Shown here one piece after another: positions 39,229 to 52,500 of a stretch of 64,000 nucleotides of DNA. The DNA comes from Rachycentron canadum (Eukaryota; Chordata; Actinopteri; Carangiformes; Rachycentridae): assembly GCA_038496675.1 (NCBI GenBank), contig CM076650.1, positions 20,376,161-20,440,160 of the forward strand, read 5' to 3'. The position numbers and the translations under genes were made by a program. Each line of letters opens with the position of its first letter. Position 1 is the first letter of the stretch. Below the pieces are notes generated by a model. The model had not been told where the DNA came from and made no database searches. It worked only from the letters and a program-made list of their open reading frames with translations.

Positions 39229-41249
39229 GAACAATATCTAAAGGAAAGTTGGTAATATTCATATGCAGGTGGTAAATATTGCAGTAAGTAACTAGTAGGC
39301 TGGTGTTTGACCTAGTAGGTGGCAGCTTATTTTATCCATTACATACTGATGACACAGTGACCGGTTCATTGTAGGTGAGAGAATCCAGATTTCAGTTCAC
39401 GGTCAAGGCCGTGTTGCAAAATCCCTCAGCATGAGGTCAACCAAGCAGTTCAGCTGAAGCTGTCTTTTCCTTGGGGCAGACACGGTACACAATGTTGGTT
39501 AGGTACACTGGAGACAGCACGGGATGTACTGGTTAAATCGACAAGCTCACACACACAAACACACACACGCACCTGCAAACATCCACACAAAAGCAGACAC
39601 GTCCATACAGTCACCCACACACTCTTCAGCGTCCCCTTCATGCTGAAAGGCGCACACCTACAGAATGCATAAAATCAAAAAATACTCTTCTTCCTGCATC
39701 ACAAAAAACACTCACCCACACAATCTCCCTCTCAAACACACACACAAGAGCTTGCACATACACACGGCCTCTATATCTCTGCTCCCTCCCCCTTGGCTCA
39801 CACACTGGGAGTAAATAAAAATCTAAAACAATGTGCACCACATGAATAGCTGCTCTTCAGTATTCATGTGAAACTGTCAGGACCAGTCTCATTACTACAG
39901 GACATTACTGAACAGGTGTTTTCTCCATCAGTGGCGCCTTTAGATCCTGTCTGTCCTTGCCGCCTGTCACCACTCCACCAAACCGTTTGCATCCTTCTCC
40001 TCGACTCTTCCCTCGCCCTCTTCATCGCTGCGTGCCCCCACTCCTCCTCTCCCCGGTCGTCCCCTCCTGCCTCCTCCTCTTCTTCTCCCATCTCAAGTGG
40101 GAATGTCTCACTGCACCGCTGAGTCGTTGACTGGTCCTCCAAGATGCCGCAGGCCTCCCAAATCAGCTTCAATGAGGAGCCCTGCAGAGGCTGTCGCTGC
40201 CGGGGAGAAATTGCGCTGTAATTGAGCTGCGTGATAATAATACGTTCTTCTCTGTGATTTCTTACCAGCGGTGAATCATCAACACCATCATCATCATGCC
40301 ATCACATCAGCAACGCTCCGCAGAAGCTTCCACGCTGTTGTCGCCGCAGTTGACCTGCTCTTTCACTCGGTTCTCCCTCGTTCTCTCTCTCACTCTCACC
40401 TGTCAATTGCTGTCGTTCCACTTATTTTATTCCCATTTCCTCTCTCTTTCACTTTTCTCCCGCTCCGTCCTCACCACTTCTCACTCCTCTCATCTGTCTC
40501 CAACCATCCTTCCCATTTCTGTTCCATTTCATTGGACAGTATGCCTCAGAGGTATACAGAAATTACAATGTACGGGGAAAAAAAGCGTGTGTGCAGGGGG
40601 GTGGGGGTAGTTGGGCCAGAGGAAGAAAAGACAATTAGGACGGGTGATTGTGCGAGCACAATGTCAAATGCCTTTTTCCTATGTACTTAAGGCGTTCATG
40701 CTTCTTTGGTAGGAAAGCAGGGAAGCTTGATAATTTTGGTGCCAGAGCTTTAATTTCTTTTTTCCATTTTTTTTTTTTTTTTTTTTGACAACGATTAGAA
40801 TTTCAAACATTTTGAACATTTAACCCCCCAGGTCTTTCATGGTTGTGCACATTCCCACATACACATCAAGGCCTCTGTGTTTCAACCTCAATGCCAGTTA
40901 TATGTGAGAAAATGTGTGTGCACGTTCATGCAAGAGAGACTGAAACTGTGGCTGAAGAAAGATGGTTAAATTATGAGAAGAAAAAAAAATTGTCTTGAGG
41001 CAGCAAGTGGAAAAAAGGGTTAATCAACTCAGACACACACACACACTCAAATAAGTTAAAGGAAAGCAAGATTGGTTGCCAAGATGGGTTTTAGACTGTG
41101 TGTGTGTGTGTGTGTGTTTGAGAGAGAGAGGGAGCTACTAATAGTGGGGGAGTTTACACATGGCTTTCAGTGCTTTAACCATCCTCATGAGGATTGAAGA
41201 GTAGAACCATTAGGAAAATCATTGACTGCTTATTGGTGTCAGCACTCTA

Positions 41250-41253
<4 letters not shown>
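39229..41253. other. Intron 1 sequence, no exon seen
   Basis: Contains CA-rich patches at 39545-39760, pyrimidine-rich stretches at about 40370-40520, a 21-base T-run at about 40767-40787 and short CA/TG runs at 41034-41045 and 41098-41118. The stretch 40140-40275 is non-repetitive and may be regulatory. Confidence 0.5.

Positions 41254-41301
<48 letters not shown>
41254..41301. repeat. GT microsatellite, uninterrupted
   Basis: About 24 perfect GT units. Confidence 0.95.
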
Positions 41302-41304
<3 letters not shown>

Positions 41305-41460
41305 ACAGAGACTGTTGTCACTGTGGGGACAAAAACTGAGGGTGTAGGCTTGGTTTTAGGTGTGTACTTGTGATGGTGACGGTTCGACCAAGGGTCTAGG
41401 GAACACATTATGTGAATGAGTGACCCCCACAGGGAGAGTGAAACTAGTGTGTGTGTGTGA
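41302..41460 (+). repeat. Teleost repeat tied to TG microsatellites
   Basis: The blocks CACTGTGGGGACAAAAACTG, AGGCTTGGTTTTAGG, AGGGAACACATTATGTGAAT, GAGTGACCCCCACAGG and AAACTAGTGTGTGTGTGTG match a fish repeat I recall as usually flanked by TG tracts at both ends. Here a long GT tract precedes it (41254-41301) and a short one closes it (41448-41459). Confidence 0.6.
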
Positions 41461-43354
41461 TCTCAAACAAACAAAGAACAATACTGTTCTTTTTTTCTCT
41501 GTCTCTCTCCCCCTCCAAATGCCCACTCTAGCCTTTTTTGGGGTGGGGGGCTGGTTAGGGATTTTTTTTTTTTTTTTGTCCTCATCTCCCCACCCCCCAC
41601 CCCTTAACTGCTGCGAATAAAATACGTTTTACTCAGGAAAATAGGCCTACAACAATCTTTTTATGTAACTCCCAGTTTATCCACTGGATAGATGAATACA
41701 TCTTTTTTCATGGAGGGCCGAGTAGGTTTCACAGCGCTTCTCCAGTACCTATCTCTGGACATGGCTCAGATGCTTCTGTGAATACCTCAACCATGTATCA
41801 TAACTGTGAACAGGAGCAAGTGGCTGATGTATAATCTGTATGGATGTACTGTGGTGTCTGACCAGGTTGGTGTGTTTATTAATATTAGCCTACTGCCCAT
41901 GTGCATGTCTTCCAGAGGCATGCAGTGGTATGTAGACATAATTGTCTTAACTGCTGAGAGAGAGATTTGGTCAAGGCAATTATAATTCAGCCAGGGCATG
42001 TCTGCTTGCTTAGCACTCAGTCTATTTGCCTAAGAGACACAAATGACTGCAATTTAACAGCAATAGAGGAGGACTGTAATGAGTTGGTAACTGTTTGCCT
42101 GATGTGAGTGTGTTGCTCTAAGGTGGAGAAGAATAATCAAAGGAGTAGGACTATATTTTCACTGGCATTATGTCCAGTGGCAGCAATGGAGATTAATGAG
42201 CAGGAGGTTTATTAGCTTCTCAAAATCATTCAGCTCATTTTTCTTATTTTTCTTTCTTTTTCCCTAATAGACTCTGACTATAGCTTATGTATTATGTCGG
42301 CTGAAATTATTCCATTTGATACCTGAAGAGGAGGTTGGCAGTTGTGGAGGTGCCTGGTGAATTAGCAGAGGACCTGAACCTCCACATAAAGAAACAGTGA
42401 CAGGTTGTACATTTACAGCATGACATTAGCACAGAGAAACCTGATTTAAACATGATTCTGTAATTACCGAGTTTTCTGATTGTCCATGTCTTTGAATCTC
42501 TGTCTCCTCTGTATTTGAGTTGCTCCAGTGGTCGAGGATAAACCCCCCTTCGGTTCTGGCTGCCTGGGCATCGCAGCTTTCACCGCTCTGCTTGATTCAG
42601 CTTCTCTATCTCATCTCACTGGCAATTTGAGATGAGCGTCACAAGTGATAAAACATATCCCTCATATTACCAGAGTGAGCCTTTGATTTCAGTGTACATT
42701 GTCATTACTTCGCTCATCGTCACAGTTCTTCTTGTAGCGACCATGTTGTGTCACACCAGCCATGTAAACCTTTTTATGCAGCATTTCTGTTCACAGTCAC
42801 TATAAACACACAACCTGGCCCTTAGTTGTATATTCTAAAGCTTTTGACCACATCACATGGTCCTCAAGAGCAGATGGAGTTTGCTTATTTGAAACCGACC
42901 ATTATACTGAGCCCCATTTGCTAATGAGAACTGGTTTCTCATCATAAATAAAATATTTACTGCACTTCCCTCCAATATAGTAAAGATTCATCATATTGCT
43001 GGAGGCTCAGTCAATCCAGTAGCTCTTGAACCCCATACTGTGCTCTTTCTATCCACACAGTCACACTGATCCAGTTCAGTGGTGTTCAAATGTATGAGCC
43101 CACTGTCAGACCACCTTTGTTCTGGGAAGGTGGTCTCCCCTGTATGTCAATATACACCAATGACACCAGGCTTTACATTGATTTGGCTTTACTCTACTGT
43201 ATTGTATATTCTGAATTATAAATGAAGAGTGTGTATTGGGTGTCAGATATGCCTGAGATCAAACTGTTTGATCTGAAAAATACAGCACAATGTTATGTTA
43301 CGAATGTTTAATGGATGAAGGGTTGTGTGTTTATATTGGCCTGTGGCTGTACGC

Positions 43355-43358
<4 letters not shown>

Positions 43359-43396
<38 letters not shown>

Positions 43397-43407
43397 TGGG
43401 GGGGGGG
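43359..43407. repeat. TG microsatellite followed by G-run
   Basis: TG run (43359-43394), then AGT and ten consecutive G (43398-43407). Confidence 0.92.
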
Positions 43408-43500
43408 TGGAGGAGTATATATGTAGAGGGTAGGTGAGGAGATATGTGTATGCTGCATTGTACATGAAAAGGTCAGGGAAGGTGATAGTTCTCTCTTGTT

Positions 43501-43502
<2 letters not shown>

Positions 43503-43532
<30 letters not shown>
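43503..43532. repeat. GT microsatellite
   Basis: Perfect GT run, followed by further GTAT/GTGC-rich sequence to about 43572. Confidence 0.92.
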
Positions 43533-43535
<3 letters not shown>

Positions 43536-44268
43536 CCTGTGTATGCGTGTGTGTGCGTGTACGTGTGCGTGCAGGGCACCACATGGCGTCTCACCCTGAA
43601 GCGGGTCCGATGATTCAGAGGACACAGGCTGCATGACATGCACTGTCTTTGACCCCTCTCTGCTGCAGCTGTTATTATAACACTGCAGCTGTGTGTTTGT
43701 TGTTGTTGATGTGGTTTTGTGCTGATGAGGGGAGAGGGCCGTGTAAATGGGGCTAAATGTGTATGTTTGTCATACACTCTTCATTATTAGTGTGCACTTC
43801 TCATGAATGATATGCTCATCGTTGTGTTTTTTTTTTTATATCAATGTACAGCTGTGTGTACTTAGCGCCTGCTGGGTCACCCTGGCCTTCTCTGTGCTCA
43901 TGCCAGTGCCCTGGTTTGGCTCCCAAGGGCCCTAAAGGATTTCTTGCTGGGATACGCTGACAAATTGATACTGCCGGACTGGCTAACTGCTCCTTCTGTG
44001 GTCGGCACCATCCACAACGTACTCTGAATATCAAGTGATGGCCGTGGGCACTTTTCTCTGTCTCTTTGTTTCCTGCAAACACACACACACATACACACAA
44101 ACAATATGACATCACTGAGCAAACCCAGAATTTCAGATCGGCCCAGTTTGAGGAACAAGCCCAAAATCCAGCCTAAAATCTGGATCAAAAACCTAATCCC
44201 CAACTCTGGGGGATCTGATCTGAGTCACTGCGGGGTCTGGCTATTGGCCACTGCTCTGTTTCTCATTG

Positions 44269-44362
44269 CCCTCTCTCTCTCTCTCTCTCTCGCTGTCTTT
44301 CTCTCTCTCTCTCTGTCTCTCTCCCTTTTCCCCATCTCTCTCCCTCCCTCTCTCTCTCTCTC
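44269..44362. repeat. CT-rich microsatellite
   Basis: Imperfect CT tract of about 94 bases with CGCTGTCTTT, CTGT and CCCTTTTCCCCA interruptions. Confidence 0.92.
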
Positions 44363-46295
44363 AGCTCACCCTCTCAAATTTTGGACAGCTGTTTCACACT
44401 GTGAAAAGGAGGGAAAATAGCTTTAATTTTGCCAATAATGCCCCAGTCTGTGCATCTGCTATGTCGAAGTGATTAGCACAGCAGAGGCTGTCTTTACTGT
44501 GGTGACAAGCCCATATGGTTTGTGTATGTACTAGTAAGCATTAGGCTTGATCTGTCACTTTGTATTCGAATTTGTTTTACATGGTAATGTGATCATTAAA
44601 TCTTTCCCACAATACACTGGAAATACTTGGTACCTAAAGTTTGTGTTTGATTCGGTTATATGTGCTTGTAAATGATTGTTAACTCTTAAACCAGGATGGA
44701 GGAGGGATATTCGTGGTGGTGATTTGGTAACATGAGATATGTTTTTTGTTATGCTACAGCGCTGCACTCTTAAATCTAATCTCACACACTCCCCCTCACA
44801 AATACACACTACCAAACATATACATACAAAGCAGTCTACGCATTCACGATGTGACTGAACCCAGTGAACCTCAGCTACCCCTACACTCCTCAGTAGAAGT
44901 ACTCGTCCTTGTTGCATCACTTACACATACATACACACACACACAGAGGAGGCTCTGTGTGGCTCTTTAACAGTTTCCTCTCAGACAGAGGGAGTTTTAG
45001 CCCTAGCCGGGTTTCGGTTTGCCACACAGTGCACCACTGTAGCCAGCTAGCTGTGCCTTCATCTTCCAGGCCTTCAGCTATACCAATAATCACTGAGTCT
45101 CCACCACTTGCCAAGGCTAACCACATAATTACTGCACTCATCTGGCCGAATCTCTTCTCAATGCCACGCAGAAGCATGATCCTGCAGTTGCAGAGAGCCG
45201 CTTTAGCCAAACCCTCAAGCACATGAGACTACGAGGCTAGAGCTCAGCCTTCATAACCCTCGCTGCAGTTTGGTGGAGATAGAGCCAACACTCTCAGCTT
45301 ATCTTTCTCAGAAGGTCATGGATTAGCAATCCTTGGGCCTTGTAGCAATGTAGCCTAGCTAAGACTCATTCTTATGGATCGGCATCAGGCAGTTAACACA
45401 CCAGTATTGCAGTATGAGCTGCTCAGAGTTGTGGTAGGAAAGTCTGATTGGTGGCGGCCGGGCTGCGGTGGAACAGGATCTTATGGGCATTCCTCTGGAG
45501 GACTGGAGAGTCATTCTGTCTCTTAAGCAAAGAAGAAGAGGAGACCAGACTGAGGAAGCTACCAAATGTTTTTGGAGTGTGTGGGAATGACAGGTGTGTA
45601 TATATATTTGCATGTGTTGCCTGAGTGTCTGTGCCTTTTACTGTAGGGAGAATGTATGTGAGAGTGGATGACATGAATTTCCCCTGGCTGCATCCCATCG
45701 CCACAACAGGAAAAGAAGAAACAGACAATACCCGGCCAGGAAACTCTTAAATTGACCGTCTCTTAGTGCACTCATTCATGAAACTTGGGCACTTCCTCCG
45801 CCTTATGTTTTTTCCTGAATTGTACATCAGAGAGTAACAGCGGAACTGTCAAGAACGTCAGATCTAAAATAACTGGATTAGTGTATCAACTTAATAAATT
45901 TTTTTTTTTCAACTGTAATTTCAATCACCCCTTTGTTCTTCATTTCTTTGCTGATCACAGTGTCTTACTCTCAGAAAGACAAACCCATTTCACATTTGAA
46001 GATGTTAAAAATGCCATGTCTACTATATTATACCCTTTTCAAAGAGTGATATTTGATGAGCCATCAGACTGAAGGGTCAACACTGCGTCTAACCCGTTTT
46101 TGTTACCAGTTTTCCAGTTTAGGATGAACAAGATGTTGCTCGGAGATGAGTTAAATAGAATAGAATTAGTGTAGATTATAGATTTATTATTGTATAATAG
46201 GAACCGTACAGTTGATACTGTCTGTGATATACAGCCCCATCAACCATTTTATTGGTTTGCTTTGTTGAACTTTTATTTCTTTACAGCACTCATCC

Positions 46296-46350
46296 AAAGC
46301 TGCAACTAATAATTATTTTCATCATCTTTTAATTAGTATAGTGTTCATTT
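46296..46350 (+). repeat. Short fragment of dispersed teleost repeat, family D
   Basis: AAAGCTGCAACTAATAATTA followed by TTTTCATCATCTTTTAATTAG resembles the start of a common fish repeat (AGCTGCAACTAATGATTATT type). Only the first 50 or so bases are recognisable. Confidence 0.5.
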
Positions 46351-49336
46351 GTCAAAATACAAACTAGACAACTATAGTCTGAAAATCAAACTTGTTTGTC
46401 TGCCAAAAACTGTATGAAGACATTGTGACATTGTGTTGCTGTGATGGCAACACTCACTTTTCCTTCCAGCTTCTGATTAGTGTTGACATCGCCATGCTGA
46501 CTCTAAAGAGGTAGCATGTCCCTGACATGTTGAACACATAGCAAAGACCACAGCTGGTACATATGTAACAGGAGACAGGAGTTCTTACTCCAGAAAATCA
46601 TCTTCATCATGGATGATGGTCAAACAAGAGCCAGTGATGCCCCACACACACACACGCACCGCCAAAGCTAAGGCCAAAAGCCAGCTAACCACGTCCTTAA
46701 GGCGCCCGATAGCCGACAGTCGGGGACTTACGGCTTCTCACTGACCGTAAAAGAGAATTGCAACCAGAAAGGTACCAGCTCAGCTGTGTGTTAGACCCCT
46801 TCAGCAAAGCACTTAAGTCATAGTAAATGTCCTGCTGTGCCGATGGAAAACGTGTAAAAGATTTTGCCTTGTCAGACGCTTTGTAGAAAAGTAATTTCCT
46901 CTTGTTTCCATTGAGGCTGGAGATAAACCAGGACTTCTGGCATACAGAGGAACAATTTACAGATTATACACTCTCTCTTATAGTAGAGAACAAACAAGAT
47001 CACACACACACACGAAGTTGCATGCCATAAACTGTAGGAAGGTCTTAAACACACGCAAAATATGAACTATACATATTGTGCACATTGACCAACATAGACA
47101 TACATGTGTTCACATACAGATGTTGTCAGCACAACATCCTCATATCTCTAAGTTGAAAAAAGTGTTACAAATCTTGTAGTTTTCTTCCACCACTGAGACA
47201 CCAAAAATAGATTTATTTATTTAAACCTCCTCATTTATTTAATTCCACCATTCAATTATGTATTTACCTCTGCAGTGTTTCCTTTTGGCAGCAGCAGGAA
47301 TTGTTTGGAAAAAGCAGCGCACATCATTAGTAAAATAACCCATTGAGTAAAACTGACAAGTGCAAAAAAAAAAGAAAGGAAGAGAGACGAAGAATGAGAA
47401 AACGAAGGAGGCAAATGACAAACATGATGAAATAAAAAAGTTTTTCGGAATAACGCTGCGTGGGAGTAGATTTGGAGTGACCTAATTAAAATGTTGGAAT
47501 CCTGAGAGGAATAAATTAAGAAAATGTCAGTTAGGCTGAGCCGAAGGAGGGGAGATTAAGAGGCGCGAGCTCGAATACTGTCTGATTTCTGCTCTTCTTC
47601 TCTTTTATCGCTGCTGCATGGGAACATTAGTCTTTAACAACAACATAGCGAGTTGGTGTTGCTGTAATATTAACCATTTGAGTACATGTGGAGCATTTGC
47701 AGTCAAATGTAGAAGGATGAGGAATGAACCATGCTGCAGGTTTAGAAAGTTTGAGTTGTAAAAAAAAAATAAAAAAAGTTGAACAGGCTGTAACTCGTCT
47801 GACACGGCCGATGTTCTATTATTCAAACTTCCTGAGGAAACTGTGAAATGAAAATGGAAATTGGGGAATAAAAAAAAAAGAGAGAGGCAGGAAGCTACAG
47901 AGCTTCATCAAAATAGTCCCACCTTGCAGTTTAAGCAGCTTAAGGTTTCACATCATTACTGTACAGGAGCACTATGAAAGTCTATTATCATCATCTTGCT
48001 AACATCCTCACTGACTTCCAACAGCCATCCCAGATATATTCCCCCCTGGAGAAGCTCCATATGGGGCCAACATGTTTCTGCTGTGCTAGGCAGGACGGGG
48101 CCATACGGACCCTGTCGGACTGCATGTGTGTATTAGAGCAGATGACAACAATAGCAATGTGTGGATTGTCAACACATAGGAGGAAGGAGATGGGCTGAAC
48201 AATGAGAAGGAGAAGGAAGGGAGGAGAGGGAAGAGAGGACAGCTGGTACCAAGAGTGGTTTTAGTTAAGGATGACTAAGTGACATGGTGACAAGAGACAG
48301 ATAAGAGCACTCTGTGGAACAAGATGAAAAAGGCAAGTATCAGTGAGTCTCTGATGCCAGTGCGCTTCAGTAAAGTACAAGATCTTTGATTCCACTTCCC
48401 TTTGAAGTGATTCATGGAAATAACACCATGTGGCATGCATGAATTTTAGCTATGGATGAAAAAAAAATCCGGTCTGGTGCGGCATCCCTAATATTGGGGC
48501 TTCACAGTTGCATTTTCCGCGTGCTTTGACAACATAACACCAGCATGCACCCTCACACTGTTTGTGCAATGAGTGCTCACTTTACTTTCAATTGCAATCA
48601 ATTTGGAAAGTTGGATTTCATCAAAGTTTTAACAATGAAAAACTTCTGCACCGAAGAGGATGTTTTATCTAATCTATTGGACAGTAATCGCTTGCAAATG
48701 AACAGCAGTTTCAGTTTACATTTTCAAGCCTGCTGAAATGAAAGGCAATTGCCCCCCCAATGCTAGCGTGCCACACTCCAACACCCAGACTCACACTGTA
48801 TAATCCAGGTGTGTAGTGTTTGTTCAGAAGGTGTCTATTTCAGCGCCGCACTCCGCAGCTACAACAGCAGGTCATTTGTTTCAATCTAACAAGAGATGGT
48901 AGCAACAGAAGAGGATGTTTCTTTTCTCTCAAAAACCTTGCGTCAGCTGGTGGAGGCTTTACATAATTTCTGTCATCATTCCTTATAGCAGGCTGAAATC
49001 TCCTGTGGACTGCTCTGCTCTCCTGTGCACTGCCATCATGCAGCAGCAGGTCTGTGTTGGTGGCTGTTGGTGATAGTGTTACAATGGCTAAGATGTCACA
49101 CCTGTAATGAACAGTATATTTCAGTGTGAAGCAGCTCATATACTGCTGAGTGACCTTGAAAAAGAGAAAGAGAGAGGTATAACATGACGAACATGGTACC
49201 TTAAGGGAGAAGGTCTGACTGACTGACCACTGTTTCCAATTAGCCCATTAAAAGATGTGTATCCATGCTCAGTCAGTCTACCTCTTACACTTGAACTGTT
49301 AGATGACTTGCCACAAATTATGTGCAGTCTCAATCC
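46351..49336. other. Intron 1 sequence, no exon seen
   Basis: No element was recognised apart from short A-runs (47761-47778, 47868-47878). The stretch 47445-47620 is non-repetitive and may be regulatory. Confidence 0.5.
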
Positions 49337-49540
49337 TAATGACTTGGCGTTTAGCACTAATTAACAAATGTTAGCATGCTAGCACATTAAATTAAGTTAG
49401 TTCTCACGGTAAATATTATTTTTGTTAAACACCACCGTATTAGCAATGTCCTGTTTTGTGGCGCGTGTTGGCATATTGACATTAGCACTTAAATACAACA
49501 TCACAGAGCTGCTAGCTTGGCTCTAACACTTAAAACTATA
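49337..49540 (+). repeat. Dispersed teleost repeat, family A tail (fragment)
   Basis: TTGGCGTTTAGCACTAATTA, AACAAATGTTAGCATGCTAG, a TTAGCA-rich middle and CATCACAGAGCTGCTAGCTT follow the order I recall for the 3' part of the family whose 5' part is at 20211-20590. Confidence 0.55.
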
Positions 49541-52500
49541 ACTACTAAAACTATCTGTCTTAAAACTAAAACTATATACAGAGATATTATGTACAAATAT
49601 TTATTTGGTTTCTGTTTCTGTCTTGTTGGTATCATCAATGAAGTGACCCCTTTGTAGAACAACAAAATTAAGGCTAAAATGAAGAATAGCAGCCTGGGTT
49701 TTTTAAAGAAAGTCAGTATGTTTGTTCTGGCAGTTGAATTTTTGCTGGTGTTGTGTCACAACAACAAACATACAAAGCAGAGAAATTAATGTAACTTGTT
49801 AAAAAAAAAATGTCCACTTGATCTGGCAAACGCAGACTTACAGACTGCTTAAGCCTCATATTAGCTTCACTTTGTTTTGTAGTCACAGTATAAAAGAATT
49901 TTAAAAAAAATAAAAATCTTTTTTTCTTTTTTCTTTTTTTTTTAAACATTGTGAAAATCTTTTTGTGCTGTAAGGAAAAGTTGGCACATTGAAAAAGAGA
50001 AAATGTAACTTGGCATTCCAGGATACGCTCACGCTTCTGCTGACGACAAAGCAGAAAAAAAGGCAAAAATGAAAAAGAATAAGTTTGTGGCGTTTAGTCA
50101 GTAGTGTATTGTAACTGGAACTTCTCTGTCCTTTTTCTAGGAGTCCAGCCAGGGCCGTGGTTTCATCCCACCTCCATAACAACATTGCAGCTGATAAAAA
50201 CATCCCATTCAAAAAGAATTACTGACACGATTGAGTGATTAATTATGTAACATTGTGATCTCATCCTGAATGTTTTCACTGCAGCTGTAGTTCAAGTATA
50301 CATACATATACATGTCTTTTTAATTTTTCATTCAGGAGAAATTTTATTGTAATGGCGCTCAGCAGTACTTGAGCTGCTGTTGTCTGGCAGAGCTCAAACA
50401 GCTTCTCTGTCTCCGGTTTCCCTTCCTTTTCTCAGTAGTATTTTTTATCTTTCCTCATTTAAGCAATTCTCTACATCTGTGTCTCATTTGTCTCTTTTTC
50501 CTCTTTCTGTTTTCCTCTTAATTCTTTCTGCTTCCACTTGCTTTCATACAGTAGCTCTGTCACCTCAGCACTTTTCCCACTGTGTGCGTGTGTGTCTGTG
50601 CGTGTGCATGTTTCTTTTCTTGGTGACATTTCTGTGCCAGGTGTGACAAATGGCAGGCAGAGAAGAAACATTTATTCCCTGTGGTGAGCTTAATTAGCCT
50701 ATCAGCTAAGCCTTGGCACCAGCTTGTTTTGAAAACCACACACACACACACACACTTGCATGCACACACATTTATCCTCAAGTAAGAATCCAACAACAAG
50801 TGCACACACACACACATACACACACACACACATGCACACAACAGACAAATCACTTCAGTACATGAACCACACAGATAATTGGACAGTACAATTAAATGAT
50901 GTCTAAATCACAGCTCCAACCCTTATTTTTCTTCCCTGGCTTCACATCCAGAGGGACTCAGCTGTAGCCAACCTCATCTTTTCTCTATTAAAAGGTTAAA
51001 ACATTTACAAATTACAGCTCTCTTCCAGCAGTTAGCATATGGTGGGTGTGGAGAGGCCATACAGGGCCAGCAGGCAAGACTGGAGGAGAGACAGCGAGGA
51101 GACAGCATGTGTACCTCTGTTGCTTGTGGTATTGTGAGTGTGGAATCACATTCAGTGCAGTTTTACATCGTGTATCCATCTGTGTGTATCACTGTGTGTG
51201 TGGAAACATCTGTCCGTTTGTGTGTTTTGTCCATTGTCGTGCCAAACCGCACATCTGTGGCTGAGGGATAGAAGTTTGGGGGGGAGGAGGGAGGAGGCAA
51301 AGGAGTCCTGGTGTCCAGTAACCCTGCAGCCAAGCAAGATGGCTGTAACACACTGCTGCTAATTACATATACCCCCACCCACACACACACACACACACAT
51401 ACACACACAATGGTATTAAAGTGCTTCCAGCTGAACGAGTGGTGTCTGAGGGCCTTTCTTTGTCTCTTTTCTCCTTAGTCTGTGGACAAATTACAGACAT
51501 TATTGGCAGCAAAAGAGACTCCCTATCTACCATCGTATTTACCTCTTTTCTCTGAGCTGGGGCCATGTATGTCCCCTGTGCACCCCTGCTGTGGAGAAGG
51601 AAATGAAAGCCAAAAATGTTGCTGATGTGCCTCACTGCTAAGCACTGGGGTTTCTGGAGCTTTGATGCCAGCCAGGTGGTGGAGGGGATATTAAGGTGCC
51701 CTTAAAGGGTAGAAATGAGGGAGGTGAGCATTGTAATTTGACCAGATTGTGTTGTGACTTGTTTTGGGCATGGCCTGGTCTGGCAGGCCTGCTAGCAACA
51801 AACAAATGGCTTTTGATGTTAATAAGAATGCTTGGATTTTGGAGAGACCCCATGCTGTTCTGAGGTGGGATTAGTGTTGAAAATTCAACAATGAACAGAG
51901 AAGTACCGTACCCGTTGTTCTCCAGTGCCTCAGTGGTTCTGCTGATTAGCTTGACTTTCTGCAGAAACTGGTAGAAAAGGTATGTTTGGGTGTAAATTTT
52001 GATATGAGATGAAGCAGGACCTGGATTGAATAGATTAATTTTGATGATGACTAGCAAGACTACAGGCATGGTATGGTGAAAAGAGGGCATACATACAGTT
52101 TTTGCAGAAAATTTCTATTTTCTGCATCTCCGACTTTCATGATCTCTGCTACTGCAAATTCTCCTCCATGCTGTCAAATACAGTAGCACTGGACTTGTAT
52201 TGCACTTACCTAGTCAAACCAAGTGTTAAAAATTAACATGTGACCCCACTGGTTAATGAAGACAATCCACTTTGACCAGTCAGGGTTTGGCATTAGTAGA
52301 AAGCTACTTGGCTGCCAGGAGATCAGGAGTCAGGATAGAGTGAGAGGAGAAGGGGGAAGCAGCTCTAGACGGACCCTCAGCTGACCACCAGTCACCACTG
52401 AATTCCAACACATATAACAATAAATTCAACAAACCCAAACTTGAATTATTGAAAGACCTGAGGGAACTGATTCCAGATTTAATACTGGGGTCAGGCAGGG

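Larger units (their letters stand above)
41461..46295. other. Intron 1 sequence, no exon seen
   Basis: Holds a T-run at about 41563-41577, two TG tracts and a CT tract listed separately, and no recognisable coding segment. The frames at 43243-43777 and 44106-44472 are low-complexity artefacts. Confidence 0.55.

Noticed and set aside
43243..43777. Long His/Thr-rich frames on the - strand
   Set aside because: They are translations of the TG/CA tracts at 43359-43572.
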